Position numbers and translations under genes: made by a program
Shown: positions 1 through 10,205 of the stretch, piece by piece
Position numbering within the stretch: the stretch's first letter is position 1
How the letters are laid out: each line of letters opens with the position of its first letter
Assembly (NCBI GenBank): GCA_023362775.1
Contig: JALMGJ010000006.1
Location: forward strand, 52,629,501-52,693,500
Origin: Charina bottae
Lineage: Eukaryota > Chordata > Lepidosauria > Squamata > Charinaidae
Reading direction: 5' to 3'
Length of the DNA: 64,000 bases
The notes under the pieces: generated by a model
The model's input: the letters and a program-made list of their open reading frames with translations, nothing else
Database searches by the model: none
Told to the model about the DNA's origin: nothing

Positions 1-757
1 AAAAGAGAATTTTTATAAGATGATGTATCATTGGTATTTAACCCTGATAAGTTATCAAAAATCTATAATGGTGTAACAAATGTTTGTTGGAAGTGTTCAC
101 AGGGAGAAGGAACCTTTTATCATCTCTGGTGGACTTCTGAGAAAGCCAAAAGATTTTGGGATCAAATATGCATTATTATCCAAAAGATTTTAAAAGTGAA
201 CATACAAAAAAAAAAAAAGCCAGAACTGTTCCTTTTGGGTTTGGTGGAGAAGGAGTTGGAGAAACAACATGGACTTTTGCTTTTATACATGATCACAGCT
301 GCAAGACTTTTATATGCACAGCAATGGAAAGATCCACAGATACCTATGGTTGAAGACTGGATTGTTAAATTAATAGATCTGGCTCAAATGGCTAAATTAA
401 CAGCATTAATTAGAGAACATTTGGTTACTGGATTTATATCTGTTTGGCAACCACTTCTAGAGTACTTGCTTGTGGTAGGAAAAAATGATGTTTTGATTTT
501 GGGTTTTATTGATTAATTGGTTTATTTTAATAGAAGTAATGTTACTATGGTTTAATCAATGGTAAGATATTATATTTGTAAACTTATCTATATCTGTATT
601 GGAGAAAGTCGGAAGTCACTTTTCCGTCTTTGTTTTCTGTCCATTTGCACTTTTATAGTTTTTTTCTTTTTTCTTTAGTTCTATTTTCTTGCTTTTCTGT
701 ATTTTCTATTTTGTATTTTAGCTATACTCTGAACATTAATAAAGTTCTTTTTTTAAA
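1..757 (+). mobile_element. L1 LINE, 3' end (5'-truncated)
   Basis: This is the 3' end of a LINE-1 retrotransposon: the last part of ORF2, then a T-rich 3' UTR with AATAAA near 738 and a short A-rich tail near 750-760. The window edge cuts it on the left, so its true length is unknown. The family call rests on the ORF2 C-terminal protein pattern (next entry). Confidence 0.8.
31..516 (+). pseudogene. L1 ORF2 C-terminal fragment
   Basis: An open frame of 161 codons matches the C-terminal segment of vertebrate L1 ORF2 protein, beyond the reverse transcriptase. It has the cysteine-histidine segment (CWKC, then GTFYHLWW) followed by KAKRFWDQI and the reptile-L1-like stretch MITAARLLYAQ. The endonuclease and RT domains would lie to the left and are not in the window. 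The frame stays open to its natural-looking stop at 514-516, so decay is modest. It cannot be active as it stands here. The annotated start is only the first in-frame position in the window. Confidence 0.8.
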
Positions 758-820
758 AAAAAGACTTCAAGATTGTAGGCAAACCTGAGCCTCAGGTTGT
801 GCATTTCTGGTACATAGAAT

Positions 821-1051
821 TCTATTTATTTGTGCCTTTGAGTCAATCTTAAATCCTGGCAACTGCCTGGACAAGTCTCTGCAGTTTTCTTGCCAACATT
901 TTGGGAAGTGGTTTGCCCTTGCCTTCTTCCTAGGACTGAGAAAGAGAGACTGGCCCAAACTCAGTTGACTTCGTGCCTAAGGTAGACTAGAACTCACAGT
1001 CTCCTGGTTTCTAGCCTGGTGCCTTAACCACTACACCAGACTGGCTCTCAG
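821..1051 (-). mobile_element. tRNA-derived SINE with Bov-B-like tail (family A)
   Basis: Read on the minus strand, it starts with a tRNA-like head (TGGTGTAGTGGTTAAGGC, box A region, and GTGAGTTCTAGTC, box B region). It then has a central part and a 3' tail resembling the Bov-B LINE end (ACTGCCTGGACAAG in the plus reading). Near-identical flanks (GGTACATAGAAT at about 810 and GGTATATAGAAT at about 1,053) look like its target duplication. Sauria-type SINEs have this architecture; the family name is from memory. Confidence 0.75.
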
Positions 1052-2687
1052 GTATATAGAATAGAAACATTTAAATGTGATTTCTGCTTCCAAACAGATA
1101 ATCCATGCATTGGTGGTAAGTGGGTACTTTTTAATTTTTTAAAAAGAAAAGAGGCTCAGCTGTGCCAAGGTGCCTAGTACTGCTACCTAGAGTGACAACA
1201 GCAGCAGTTTGAAAACACAAGGATTTTTGAAGACCTTGTCATTGAAATAGAAAGGCAAAAGCTGAGCTGTAAGCCCATAGCGATCAGTGCCAGGTAGCAG
1301 AGTCAGCTGAAAACCTTCTTGTAACTAGAGACATGTACAGTTGAATTGGCTTGCAGAGCGGACAGCTGCCTCTTGAGCAGTGTTTGCAACCAGAGCTGTG
1401 CCCGGTTGAAGCAACCGGCTTGGAACAGTTCCATTATGCTTCGTTTCCCTTTGGGTGGCCCACAGAAATTGCTCTTCTCAAATGAGGTTGCAGGCATTAG
1501 CCAATACTTCTCAGCTTCGAAAATACAGCTGGATTATGCAGCCTGAGTTTTTTAAACCCAAGCAATACTTGTACTGGCTCAGTAGTGATCTCATGACATA
1601 GATATGTATGCTGTGTTAGAAATATGCATGACAAGTACTTTTTTATTTCAATCTCAGAAAGAAAGGATGCATTGGGAAAAGGTACCACACAGAAAGATGT
1701 TGGCATGGATATTTGCCGGATATTTGGATTTCTTCTGACTTGGAACTGCTTAGTCATATGATCTTCAGTTATAACTAAATTGGAACTAAATTGGTCTTTG
1801 TTAACCTGGTGACCTCCAGATTAGGAATGGAAGGGAAAACAGTTTAGTTTGCATTTGAATGTGAACTGTGCATTTTAGATTCAATAAATGAATTCATAAA
1901 TTCATACTTCTCCAAATTTTGCAGTACAATACAAAAGTCTGTACAAAGATTTAAATATTAATGACAATAATGTTCAACATGTATTACAGAAAATTGATTG
2001 CAGTAACCATGTGTGTTATGCAAAATTGGAAGTCAATATGCTGATGTTTGGAGAATTGTACACCAAAACACATTCAATTTTTAACTTCTTAAATTGTTTT
2101 TTTTTAAATATATAAAAAATTAAATTTTACATGTGTACCAAAATTAAATGTGAAAAATCTTGATGGATTTGCAAAAATGAAAAACTGAGAAAAACTCAGA
2201 TTTGCCCATCCATATTCCAGCAGCATGGCACTCAACTCCCACAATTCCTATTCATCATATTGGCAGTGGGTATATAGCAGTTGGATCCAAATATACCTGG
2301 AGGCCAAATCTCATTCTAATTTTCAATGTGACTATTTTAAATTGCTAAATAAATTAATTGCTTTGACTTTTAGCAGGCTTCTGATAAGTAACCTTAGATT
2401 TCAATTGATTTACCCTAAAATAATTGTTTCTGTGAATTGTGGCCCGAGAAATGTAACATTGTGATACAATGTGCTTTGATGACATTTCTTGAAAAGATTG
2501 ATAGTAATGATGAAGTACAATGCAGTATCTGGAATATAGCAATACAGAATTTTGCTTAAAAAGAAATATAAAACCATCAATGAATAGTGTGAGCTGGTGA
2601 AATAGGAAACATAGCCACAGTCTTTAGTATGCCTATAAAAATTCATTTAAGGTCAACTAACGTCCGTGACTTCTATTATTCTCTCTT
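1052..2687. other. Unassigned non-coding DNA
   Basis: No convincing gene, RNA or repeat end is visible. Open frames here are short, overlap on both strands and show no family motif. The stretch is AT-rich from about 1,860 on. Confidence 0.5.
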
Positions 2688-2756
2688 TAAATATTTTATT
2701 ATTTATTATTTCAATTTTATTCCCCGCCCATCTCCCTTGCAAGGGACTCCCTTATA
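2688..2756 (-). mobile_element. L2-type LINE 3' tail fragment
   Basis: An ATT-rich run is followed by CCCCGCCCATCTCCC and GGGACTC. This is the reverse complement of the terminal segment that follows the L2 reverse transcriptase at 41.7 kb (GGGGGAGATGGGCGGTG plus an AAAT tail). Only about 70 bp remain. Confidence 0.55.
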
Positions 2757-3170
2757 GAGCAAATATTTGCTCTATAATAACATTGTATGAGCCTTAACTT
2801 GTCTCAATTCTCATAAAATCCTTGTATAATTAACAACAGCACTCAAGAAAGCACTTGTTTAGCATGTCAACACTTCTACCTCCACTCCCCAAAATGATTC
2901 ATGTGGTTGGCTTTTCTATAAAAGGTGTTTTCTGCTACTGTAATCCTCTAGGTATGTGTTTCATCTTCCAATTTTGGATTGGTGTGGACACATGACTAAA
3001 ATCCTCCTAAATTAAACTTGCTATGGGTAACTCCTCCATAGATAAACTATGTACTACTCCCTAGTATAACACAAACAGGAATTAAAAGATACTTTACTGG
3101 TTGATTTTAAAAAGTGCCAAATCTTTATGACTTTTTAATTGCATTTGTTGCAATAAAGTGAATCTTATAC

Positions 3171-3368
3171 TGTCGAAGGCTTTCATGGCCGGAGTTCAAT
3201 GGCTGTTGTGGGTCTTCCGGGCTGTGTGGCCGTGTTCTGGAAGTTGTGGTTCCTAACGTTTCGCCAGCATCTGTGGCCAGCATCTTCAGAGGGCAGGAGC
3301 ACAGATAGAAGCAAAATCTAGATTTTGCAGAACACGGCCACACAGCCCGGAAGACCCACAACAGCCAT
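3171..3368 (-). mobile_element. Palindromic Penelope-like insertion
   Basis: A 198-bp insertion lies between two copies of TGAATCTTATAC (3,159-3,170 and 3,369-3,380), a 12-bp target duplication. About 43 bp near its left end (from 3,197) reappear perfectly inverted at its right end (ending about 3,368). Between them the minus strand carries CTGAAGA ... GAAACG, the same signature seen in the PLE terminal repeats at 10.7, 11.4, 44.8 and 46.4 kb. I assign it to PLEs by that signature, the inverted arms and the irregular target duplication. It has no coding content. Confidence 0.6.
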
Positions 3369-3559
3369 TGAATCTTATACATTCTTTAGGCATGTCATTC
3401 TGTCTCTCATAACCTTCAGGCTCCATTAATGATCCTACTTCTCACAATTGTATAAATAGAAAATAATTGTATATATGGCAAACTCAAGATATTTGGAGCT
3501 ACTGAATTACCTTTTTTTTTTTTTGCTTATCCTCTCTGGAAAAGCACTTTACGGGTTAA

Positions 3560-5166
3560 TAAAGAAATCCATAAGTAAGCCAAAATTGAGCCATAAGATT
3601 CATGTTGACCTTAGAGAAACATAACACTAACTTCACCTTATCTGCAATACAGGGCAAACTGAACCACAAAACAAAACCTGGACCAAAACATACATCTAAG
3701 ACATCCACTAGCTCTAAAGTCATGCCTTAATACTTATCCTTACATCAGTTTTAACCAGTGCCCTCACTGTATTATAACCCTAAACCTAAATTCACCAGAT
3801 CTCCAATGCAAATTACATAGGAAACTGAACTGCAGAAGGAATACTGAACCACAACATACATCTAAGATATTCACTAACCCTAAAATTATGCTATAATAGT
3901 CATCACGGTGAGTTTTGAGCAGAGACCTCAGTTAACATAGCTGTAACCCTAAATTAACCATATCTCCAATACAATCTACACCGTAGAAGGAATTACAGAA
4001 CAAACCCTGAACCAAAATTATAAATCTAAGATGACCACTATACAGTACATAAAATCATGCCCTAATTTCATCCTGAAATTAGTTTTAATAGGTGTCCTTC
4101 AATGCAAATTACTGGATAAAATCAACCTGATCATAAGCGCTGAACCTATCCCAAAAATTTTTCCCTAATTCTCATCCCAACCAAACTGAACTGCAGAAGA
4201 AATATTAAATTCACCATATGTCCTTCCAGACAGGAAACATGACTAGAAGAACTAATTCTAATTTATTGTAAGGCTACATTAACAGAATCTTGCAAGTCTG
4301 AAAGTACAAATTTCCTGCCCTCCCTATTTATCTCTTAAGTGGTCAGGGCAGGTCTTTCCTAAGTTTCTTCTTTAGACCGTTACCCCCACTCGTGGACTTC
4401 CTTTTATCTGATCATTCCCTAGGCAGCATCTCTTCCCTCTGTTCTCCAATGTCACCCTCACATTCCATCACACCATATTGTGATGAATCTGATACTTTAG
4501 TCATTAAATCAGAAACTCCTATTATAAGCCATTAACTGATATAAAAGAGTTCTTTATTAATGCAAGTTATCAAATGCAAGGCAAAGCTCAGACTGAAGAA
4601 AAGTGCACGCAAAAGCTAGATTACAATCCCCCATACAGTACTCACCCCTCCCAAAGCCTTCAACCATTCCCATAACATCAAACAGCTAAAACAAACCCTT
4701 TCTTGTTTAACTAACGAACACCTAATGGCAACTCTCCCCCCTTGTCTCACATTCCAGACTAACGAGCACTGATAACCCACACCATTGACCTTGCAGATGC
4801 TCAGCTCTTCACCCTCCTTTCCTTCCCAAGTCCACTTGCTTACTACAAATCCCATATCTAAATCTCTATCACTCTATCACTCTAACCCTCTAAACCTCTA
4901 CCCCTTATGCTGGCAGGAGGTCACATCCTGACACATATCTGCAATGCAAATGGTAGGGCAAAATGAATCTCAGAACAAACTCTGAATTGAAACAGAAATC
5001 TAAAATGACCATGAGCCATAAAATCATGCTCTAATACTCATCACAACATTAATGTTAATCAGTGCTCTCACTGTAACATGATAACCTAATTTCATCCTAT
5101 CTCCATTGGATATTGTAGAAAAAACCAAGCACCCCCAAGAAACCTTAGATTTGAACCCCAATATAA
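3560..5166 (+). repeat. Degenerate tandem repeat, about 165-bp period (forward block)
   Basis: A diverged unit recurs: landmarks such as ATCTAAGATGACCACTA, CTAAAATCATGC, and ACCCTAA followed by CACCATATCTCCAATGCAAA. The TCTAAG landmark falls at about 3,695, 3,861 and 4,025, giving periods of 166 and 164 bp. Units are too divergent for a young satellite. The block is split by the solo LTR at 4,479-4,933 and ends at the copia insertion; it resumes at 9,714. Confidence 0.65.
4479..4933 (-). mobile_element. Solo LTR (retrotransposon), reversed
   Basis: A 455-bp block begins TG and ends CA and is flanked by a perfect 5-bp duplication CATAT (4,474-4,478 and 4,934-4,938). Read on the minus strand it starts TGTCAGGATGTGACC and carries AATAAA (4,553-4,558) about 75 bp before its end, as expected for an LTR. 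No internal region is present. It interrupts a unit of the surrounding tandem repeat, which reads through if the LTR and one CATAT are removed. The TGTCAGG start is shared with the solo LTR at 25,233. Confidence 0.8.
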
Positions 5167-5171
5167 GAGTA

Positions 5172-5625
5172 TGTTGGGGTTTGATAAACCCAGGAATTTA
5201 CTTCTAGATATAAATTATACAGAGAGGCTTGATTTCTAGGTAAAAGGTGAAATATTCTGCACAGTTACCCAATTAGCAGCCATTGTTGTAGGAATGATGT
5301 GTCATGTGTGACTCATTCAACAGGTGCTTAGAGTTAGGTTGGGTGTGGTGAATAACGAGAGTGACCTATAATGTGATTGGTCAGGTTCACTATATATGCA
5401 GAGACATTCTCATTTCCCATTATTCCCATTTTACCTCGTGAAAGCTGTATCGTTGATGGTGTATCATTTGTTACTTGTGGAAGTGATCTGTAAATACGTA
5501 TGTATATAAAGTAAATAGGATATTTGATATAACTTCTGTTTGGAGTCTATTTACTGCATAGTACGTGGATCACTGGTGCCTAGGAGAGAGGCAGGCCGCT
5601 CCATCTCCGCGCACTCCCTCTGACA
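5172..5625 (+). repeat. copia 5' LTR
   Basis: 454 bp, from TGTTGGGG to TCTGACA. A TATA-like stretch (CTATATATGCAG, about 5,388-5,400) probably marks the promoter, placing transcription start about 30 bp downstream. It differs from the 3' LTR by single changes near 5,223, 5,253 and 5,266 and two 2-base differences near 5,389 and 5,611. Confidence 0.95.
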
Positions 5626-5640
5626 GGGTTACGGGCCCAG
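5626..5640 (+). other. Primer-binding site (initiator-tRNA anticodon arm)
   Basis: The 15 bases directly after the 5' LTR, GGGTTACGGGCCCAG, are complementary to the anticodon stem-loop of vertebrate initiator tRNA-Met at 14 of 15 positions (GGGTTATGGGCCCAG expected). They do not match the CCA end of a tRNA. Drosophila copia is known to prime from a 5' half of initiator tRNA cut in the anticodon loop; this position fits that mode. Confidence 0.7.
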
Positions 5641-5894
5641 AGGCGGCAGAGGAGCCATAGACGATGGAAGGCTTTGCACTGGCTGTGGATCGGTGGATCG
5701 TGTGCAGTCTGTGAGCTAGAAGCTTTGGAAGCCTATCCAGGAGTCGTGTGGCTATTTGGAGTGATTTGGAGCTTTAACAGGTTCCGTGCCTGTGTGTGTG
5801 TTTTTTCTCCTACGCTTGTTTTACAGCTGGAGGACATTCTGATAAGGTCTGTGTCTTTAATCATCGGTGTCTGCCCAGAAGGGGCTGAAGACAG

Positions 5895-8800
5895 ATGAGC
5901 ACAGCGAAGATGTTGCCGGCAGTCGGGGGAGGTTTTCCTCTGGAAAGACTGAATGACAGTAATTATTCGTCATGGGCATATAAAATGGAAATGTATCTTC
6001 GGCGTGAAGGGCTTTGGAGGAGTGTACTTTGCCCTGAACCAGACCTGGAAGATGAAGAAGTTGCTCTAAAGGACGAGAGAGCATTGGCAAGCATAATTTT
6101 ATGTCTGGAAGATAGCCAGTTGTGTTATGTTAGAGACTGTCTGTTAGCCTATAAGTGTTGGGAAGCTTTAAAGAATGTTTATCTAAGAAGCTCACCGTTA
6201 TGTAAAGTTTTACTAACAAGAAAACTTTATCACGCTAGATTAGGGGTATCTGATAATATAAGGGATCACCTGCATTATATGACAGGGTTGTTCCAGGAGT
6301 TGGCTCAGAGAGATATGCAATTTACAGAAGCTAACAAAGTGTATATAATTCTCAGTTCTCTAAATGAAACGTGGGATACTTTGGCAATTAGCTTTGGTTC
6401 GTTATCTGAGGAAGATTTAACCATAAGATACTTATCTAGCAGGCTTTTAGAAGAAGAGCAAAGAAGGCAGCAGTGTTCTAATGTAATTAGGTCTAAGCAA
6501 AACAGTGTTTGTATTAAGGAATGTTCTGATAACCAAAACAATGTATTATTTGTGAAGAGAAAATGTTTCTGCTGTGGGTCACAAAAGCATTTGTTGCGGG
6601 ATTGTGATAAGAAATGGAAGCCGAAGGCTAAGCTGAAAATTTCCAAGCCGGGAGATGCTGCACAGCTGTCTTTAATTAGTTCAAGTGTAGAACAAGATTT
6701 AAAGGGACCATTTTTAATTGACAGTGGGGCTTGTCAGCATATAGGGAGTAACAGACAGATGTTTAAGAGTTTTAGGCAGGCTGATAAAGATCATGTTACT
6801 CTAGCTAATGGAAGCATTGCATTTGTCACTGGTAAAGGATTTGTATATGTACCAGGGTTAAATATTGAATTATCAATGTTGTGTGTACCTGAACTGGAGT
6901 ACAATATAATTAGTGTGTCACAATTGGATAAACAGGGTTATACTGTACAGTTTGGTAATAATGAATGTATTGTTATGAAAGATAACAATGTTTGTGGCAA
7001 AGGTATTTTGCAGAACAATTTATATGAAATAGTACAAACCAGGACAAGCAGCAACCATCATGGTGTAGCTACGATTAATAAGCCAACACATGATTCATGT
7101 GCGCACCTGTGGCACAGAAGGCTTGGGCATCCGAGTTTCAAAGTGATTGAAAAGATGTCAGAAGCAAGTTCTGGAATGGAATTGAAAAAGTGCCAAGTGT
7201 ATTTGGATTGCACAGCTTGTAAGGTTGCAAAGTCAAAGGTGTTTCCTGTGAGCAAATTCAGTGATAGGAAGTCACATAAATGTTTTGAATTAGTTCACGC
7301 TGACTTAATTGGTCCATTACCAGCTTCAATAGGGGGTGCTAAATATGTTTTAGTCATTGTAGATGATTACACAAGATTTGGGTTCTGTTACCTATTGAAA
7401 GCTAAAAGTCAAACATTTGAAAAGTTTAGAAACTGGGTGCAGTTTGTGGAACGAAGGTATAGCACTAAGGTGTGTAGTTTACAAACTGACCGGGGTACAG
7501 AGTTTCTTAGTGGGAGTTTTCAGCAATGGCTCCGTAGAAGGGGCATTGTGCATAGGAGAACTAACCCGCATAGTTCAGCTGAGAATGGCGTGGCTGAACG
7601 TAGGAATTTGGCATTGCAGACAGTGAAGGATTCACTCATTGCTGACTCAGGGTTATCAAGAGGATACTGGGGAGAGGCAATATTAACTGCTAATTATTTA
7701 ATTAACAGGTTATGGAGTGTGTCTGTAAATCAAACTCCATATTATATGTTATATGGCAAGAAGCCACCATTAGCTCATTTGAAGGTGTTTGGGTGCACTG
7801 CCTATGTTCACGTGCATAAGGAGGTACGCAGGAAGGGGCAGGCAAAAGCACAGAAGATGACGTTTGTAGGGTATGAGCCAGGGACCAAGGGATATAGGTT
7901 CACTGATGGCAGGAAAGTTGTTATTTCTAGATCAGCAAGTTTTAGTGAGCACAGCAATTGGCAGAGATTACACAGGAGTAGTGAGGTTTATCTTCCTAGT
8001 CAGGGACGTTTTCAGTTTTCAGAGCGGAGAGAATCCACTGATGTGATTAAGAAGGAAGAGGAATTAACTCCTAGTGTGCCAATGATGCAGGATGCTACAG
8101 TGTTGCATAGATCTGAGAGAGTTAACAAGGGCATACCACCTCAGCGTTATACACCAGGTGATGTAAAAGTGTGTTTTATTGATTATGAACCTCGTAATTA
8201 CAAGGACGTATTGAAGTTGCCACAACACGAGCAGAGTAGATGGAAAGCTGCTATGGATGTGGAAATGAAAGCCAATAATTCTCATAAGGTTTTCAAATCA
8301 ACTAGGCTGCCTGAGGGGCATAGAGCAGTAGGCTGTAGATGGGTGTATAAGAAGAAAACCTTAATGAATGGTGATATTCAGTATAAGGCTAGGTTGGTTG
8401 CACAAGGATTTTCCCAGAGAAAGAATCAGACTTATGATGACGTTTTTGCACCAATGCTAAGAGGGGAGACATTTAGGTTTGCCTTAGCAATGGCAGCAAC
8501 TGGGAATTGTGTAGTACAGCATTATGATATCACAACAGCATATTTGCATGCTGATTTGAATGAAGAGATCTATATGATTGAAGCCCCAGGTTATGAATCA
8601 AAGATTCCAGGAAGGGTTTGCAAGTTGCAGAAAGCATTGTATGGACTCAAGCAGTCGGCACGTTGCTGGAATCTTAGGTTAGATAAGGAATTACAAAGAA
8701 TGGGATTCAAGTGTAGTATAGCTGACCCATGTCTGTATGTAAAGCAATGTGAAAACGATGAACAGATTTTGCTTTTGATTTTTGTAGACGATTTGTGTCT

Positions 8801-9083
8801 TATAGCGAAAGATCAAAGCAGGGTAATTGAATTTACTGAAAATCTGAAACAGCACTTTGATGTCAAAGATCTGGGAGAAATTAAGAATTACCTAGGCATG
8901 GGTATTCAGAAGGTTGATGGGGGTTATGTTCTAGAGCAGCGGAAGATTGAAGCACTGCTAAGAGAGAACAATATGGAACAGTGTAAAGAAGTTTCAACCC
9001 CGATGACAACAGATTTTGTTAAAACAGAGACTGGAAATGATGACCAAACTTCATGTGATCAAGAATATGTGATCAGTCAATAA
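5895..9083 (+). CDS. copia Gag-Pol polyprotein, RNase H truncated
   Basis: One frame of 1,062 codons starts at ATG 5,895 after a 269-base leader. Order: copia-type Gag N-terminus (LNDSNYSSW, about residue 20); zinc knuckle CFCCGSQKHLLRDC (CX2CX4HX4C, from about 224); aspartic protease DSGACQH (about 276); pre-integrase HHCC zinc finger (HLWHRRLGH from about 404, CTAC later); integrase core with Asp 470, Asp 532 and Glu 568 (a D-35-E spacing); reverse transcriptase from about 780, with active-site FVDDL (Asp 965-966). These would package RNA, mature the proteins, copy RNA to DNA and insert it. The frame stops at VISQ where the RNase H region should begin, so it is shorter than typical copia polyproteins (about 1,200-1,400 residues). 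All other catalytic residues checked look intact. Confidence 0.95.
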   Translation: MSTAKMLPAVGGGFPLERLNDSNYSSWAYKMEMYLRREGLWRSVLCPEPDLEDEEVALKDERALASIILCLEDSQLCYVRDCLLAYKCWEALKNVYLRSSPLCKVLLTRKLYHARLGVSDNIRDHLHYMTGLFQELAQRDMQFTEANKVYIILSSLNETWDTLAISFGSLSEEDLTIRYLSSRLLEEEQRRQQCSNVIRSKQNSVCIKECSDNQNNVLFVKRKCFCCGSQKHLLRDCDKKWKPKAKLKISKPGDAAQLSLISSSVEQDLKGPFLIDSGACQHIGSNRQMFKSFRQADKDHVTLANGSIAFVTGKGFVYVPGLNIELSMLCVPELEYNIISVSQLDKQGYTVQFGNNECIVMKDNNVCGKGILQNNLYEIVQTRTSSNHHGVATINKPTHDSCAHLWHRRLGHPSFKVIEKMSEASSGMELKKCQVYLDCTACKVAKSKVFPVSKFSDRKSHKCFELVHADLIGPLPASIGGAKYVLVIVDDYTRFGFCYLLKAKSQTFEKFRNWVQFVERRYSTKVCSLQTDRGTEFLSGSFQQWLRRRGIVHRRTNPHSSAENGVAERRNLALQTVKDSLIADSGLSRGYWGEAILTANYLINRLWSVSVNQTPYYMLYGKKPPLAHLKVFGCTAYVHVHKEVRRKGQAKAQKMTFVGYEPGTKGYRFTDGRKVVISRSASFSEHSNWQRLHRSSEVYLPSQGRFQFSERRESTDVIKKEEELTPSVPMMQDATVLHRSERVNKGIPPQRYTPGDVKVCFIDYEPRNYKDVLKLPQHEQSRWKAAMDVEMKANNSHKVFKSTRLPEGHRAVGCRWVYKKKTLMNGDIQYKARLVAQGFSQRKNQTYDDVFAPMLRGETFRFALAMAATGNCVVQHYDITTAYLHADLNEEIYMIEAPGYESKIPGRVCKLQKALYGLKQSARCWNLRLDKELQRMGFKCSIADPCLYVKQCENDEQILLLIFVDDLCLIAKDQSRVIEFTENLKQHFDVKDLGEIKNYLGMGIQKVDGGYVLEQRKIEALLRENNMEQCKEVSTPMTTDFVKTETGNDDQTSCDQEYVISQ

Positions 9084-9254
9084 TTGGAAGTGTATTGTAT
9101 TGTATTGATTTGCAATATTGTCCATCTGAGTGTAATGTAGCAGATGTGATGACAAAGCCTCTAAGCATAGAGAGACATAGGATGTGTATATCTCAAATGT
9201 GTATGTCTTCTATTCTGTACAATTGAATGTAATATCTATTGTAAATTGAAGGGG
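9084..9254 (+). pseudogene. Relic of copia RNase H domain
   Basis: After the stop at 9,083, another reading frame resumes with the first residues of the RNase H linker (IIGSVLYC). It then jumps to the very last conserved motif of copia RNase H (NVADVMTKPL, about 9,136-9,165). Roughly 100 or more residues carrying the acidic catalytic positions are absent. The frame change lies near a repeated GTGATCA (9,054 and 9,069), and the deletion junction lies in a short TATTG repeat at about 9,090-9,105. The rest is a 3' leader to the polypurine tract. Confidence 0.8.
9245..9254 (+). other. Polypurine tract of copia element
   Basis: The purine run TTGAAGGGG lies directly before the 3' LTR and is the expected primer site for plus-strand DNA synthesis. 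Confidence 0.75.
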
Positions 9255-9708
9255 TGTTGGGGTTTGATAAACCCAGGAATTTACTTCTAGATATAAATTA
9301 TACAGATAGGCTTGATTTCTAGGTAAAAGGTGAAATGTTCTGCACAGTCACCCAATTAGCAGCCATTGTTGTAGGAATGATGTGTCATGTGTGACTCATT
9401 CAACAGGTGCTTAGAGTTAGGTTGGGTGTGGTGAATAACGAGAGTGACCTATAATGTGATTGGTCAGGTTCTTTATATATGCAGAGACATTCTCATTTCC
9501 CATTATTCCCATTTTACCTCGTGAAAGCTGTATCGTTGATGGTGTATCATTTGTTACTTGTGGAAGTGATCTGTAAATACGTATGTATATAAAGTAAATA
9601 GGATATTTGATATAACTTCTGTTTGGAGTCTATTTACTGCATAGTACGTGGATCACTGGTGCCTAGGAGAGAGGCAGGCCGCTCCATCTCCGCACGCTCC
9701 CTCTGACA
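9255..9708 (+). repeat. copia 3' LTR
   Basis: 454 bp, from TGTTGGGG to TCTGACA, followed by the GAGTA target duplication. Same length as the 5' LTR, with no insertions or deletions between them by eye. Confidence 0.95.
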
Positions 9709-9713
9709 GAGTA

Positions 9714-10205
9714 CCATTAACCATATATTATCACTTTGATACAACTCCCAACATTAATTTTAATGAAAGTCCTCAATGAAACATAACCCTAACCCTAAGT
9801 TCATCATACAGTATATACAAAATATATGGCAAAACAACTCTCTGAACTCTCTGAATGAAACCAAATGTCTCAGATGACCACTAACCATAAAATTGTTACT
9901 CATCCTAACATTAGTTTTATAATGTACCCTAACTCTAACTCACCAAATCATACAAGCAAATTATAAGGCAAAACAAACCATAGAACAAACTCTGAAACAA
10001 AAAATAAGCATACAACTGTGCTCTTACGCTCCTCCTGAGAGGAGTTTAGAGGAGAGATCTCATGCTAGGTAAACTGTATCTCCAGTGGAAAGGATGCAAT
10101 AAAAGAAACCACAGAACGAACACTGAACCAATACATAAATCTAAGATGACACTAATCCTAAAATCATGATCTTAAACTCATTCTTACATTACTTTAATGG
10201 ATGCC
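9714..10205 (+). repeat. Degenerate tandem repeat, forward block resumed
   Basis: The same unit as at 3.6-5.1 kb continues after the copia insertion: ACCCTAACCCTAAG near 9,789, GATGACCACTAACC near 9,871, TAAATCTAAGATGAC near 10,138. Orientation is unchanged to about 10.2 kb. Confidence 0.6.

Larger units (their letters stand above)
5172..9708 (+). mobile_element. Ty1/copia LTR retrotransposon, nearly complete
   Basis: The 4,537-bp element has two 454-bp LTRs, a primer-binding site, one long gag-pol frame and a polypurine tract. A perfect 5-bp duplication GAGTA (5,167-5,171 and 9,709-9,713) proves insertion by an integrase. The domain order gag, protease, integrase, reverse transcriptase (integrase before RT) is diagnostic of Ty1/copia. 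By eye the LTRs differ at 7 of 454 sites (about 1.5%), so the insertion is fairly recent. The RNase H domain is largely missing (see 9,084-9,254), so the copy probably cannot move on its own. Confidence 0.95.

Noticed and set aside
9780..9800. Interstitial telomere from ACCCTAACCCTAAG
   Set aside because: Only two adjacent CCCTAA words. They belong to the degenerate 165-bp unit.
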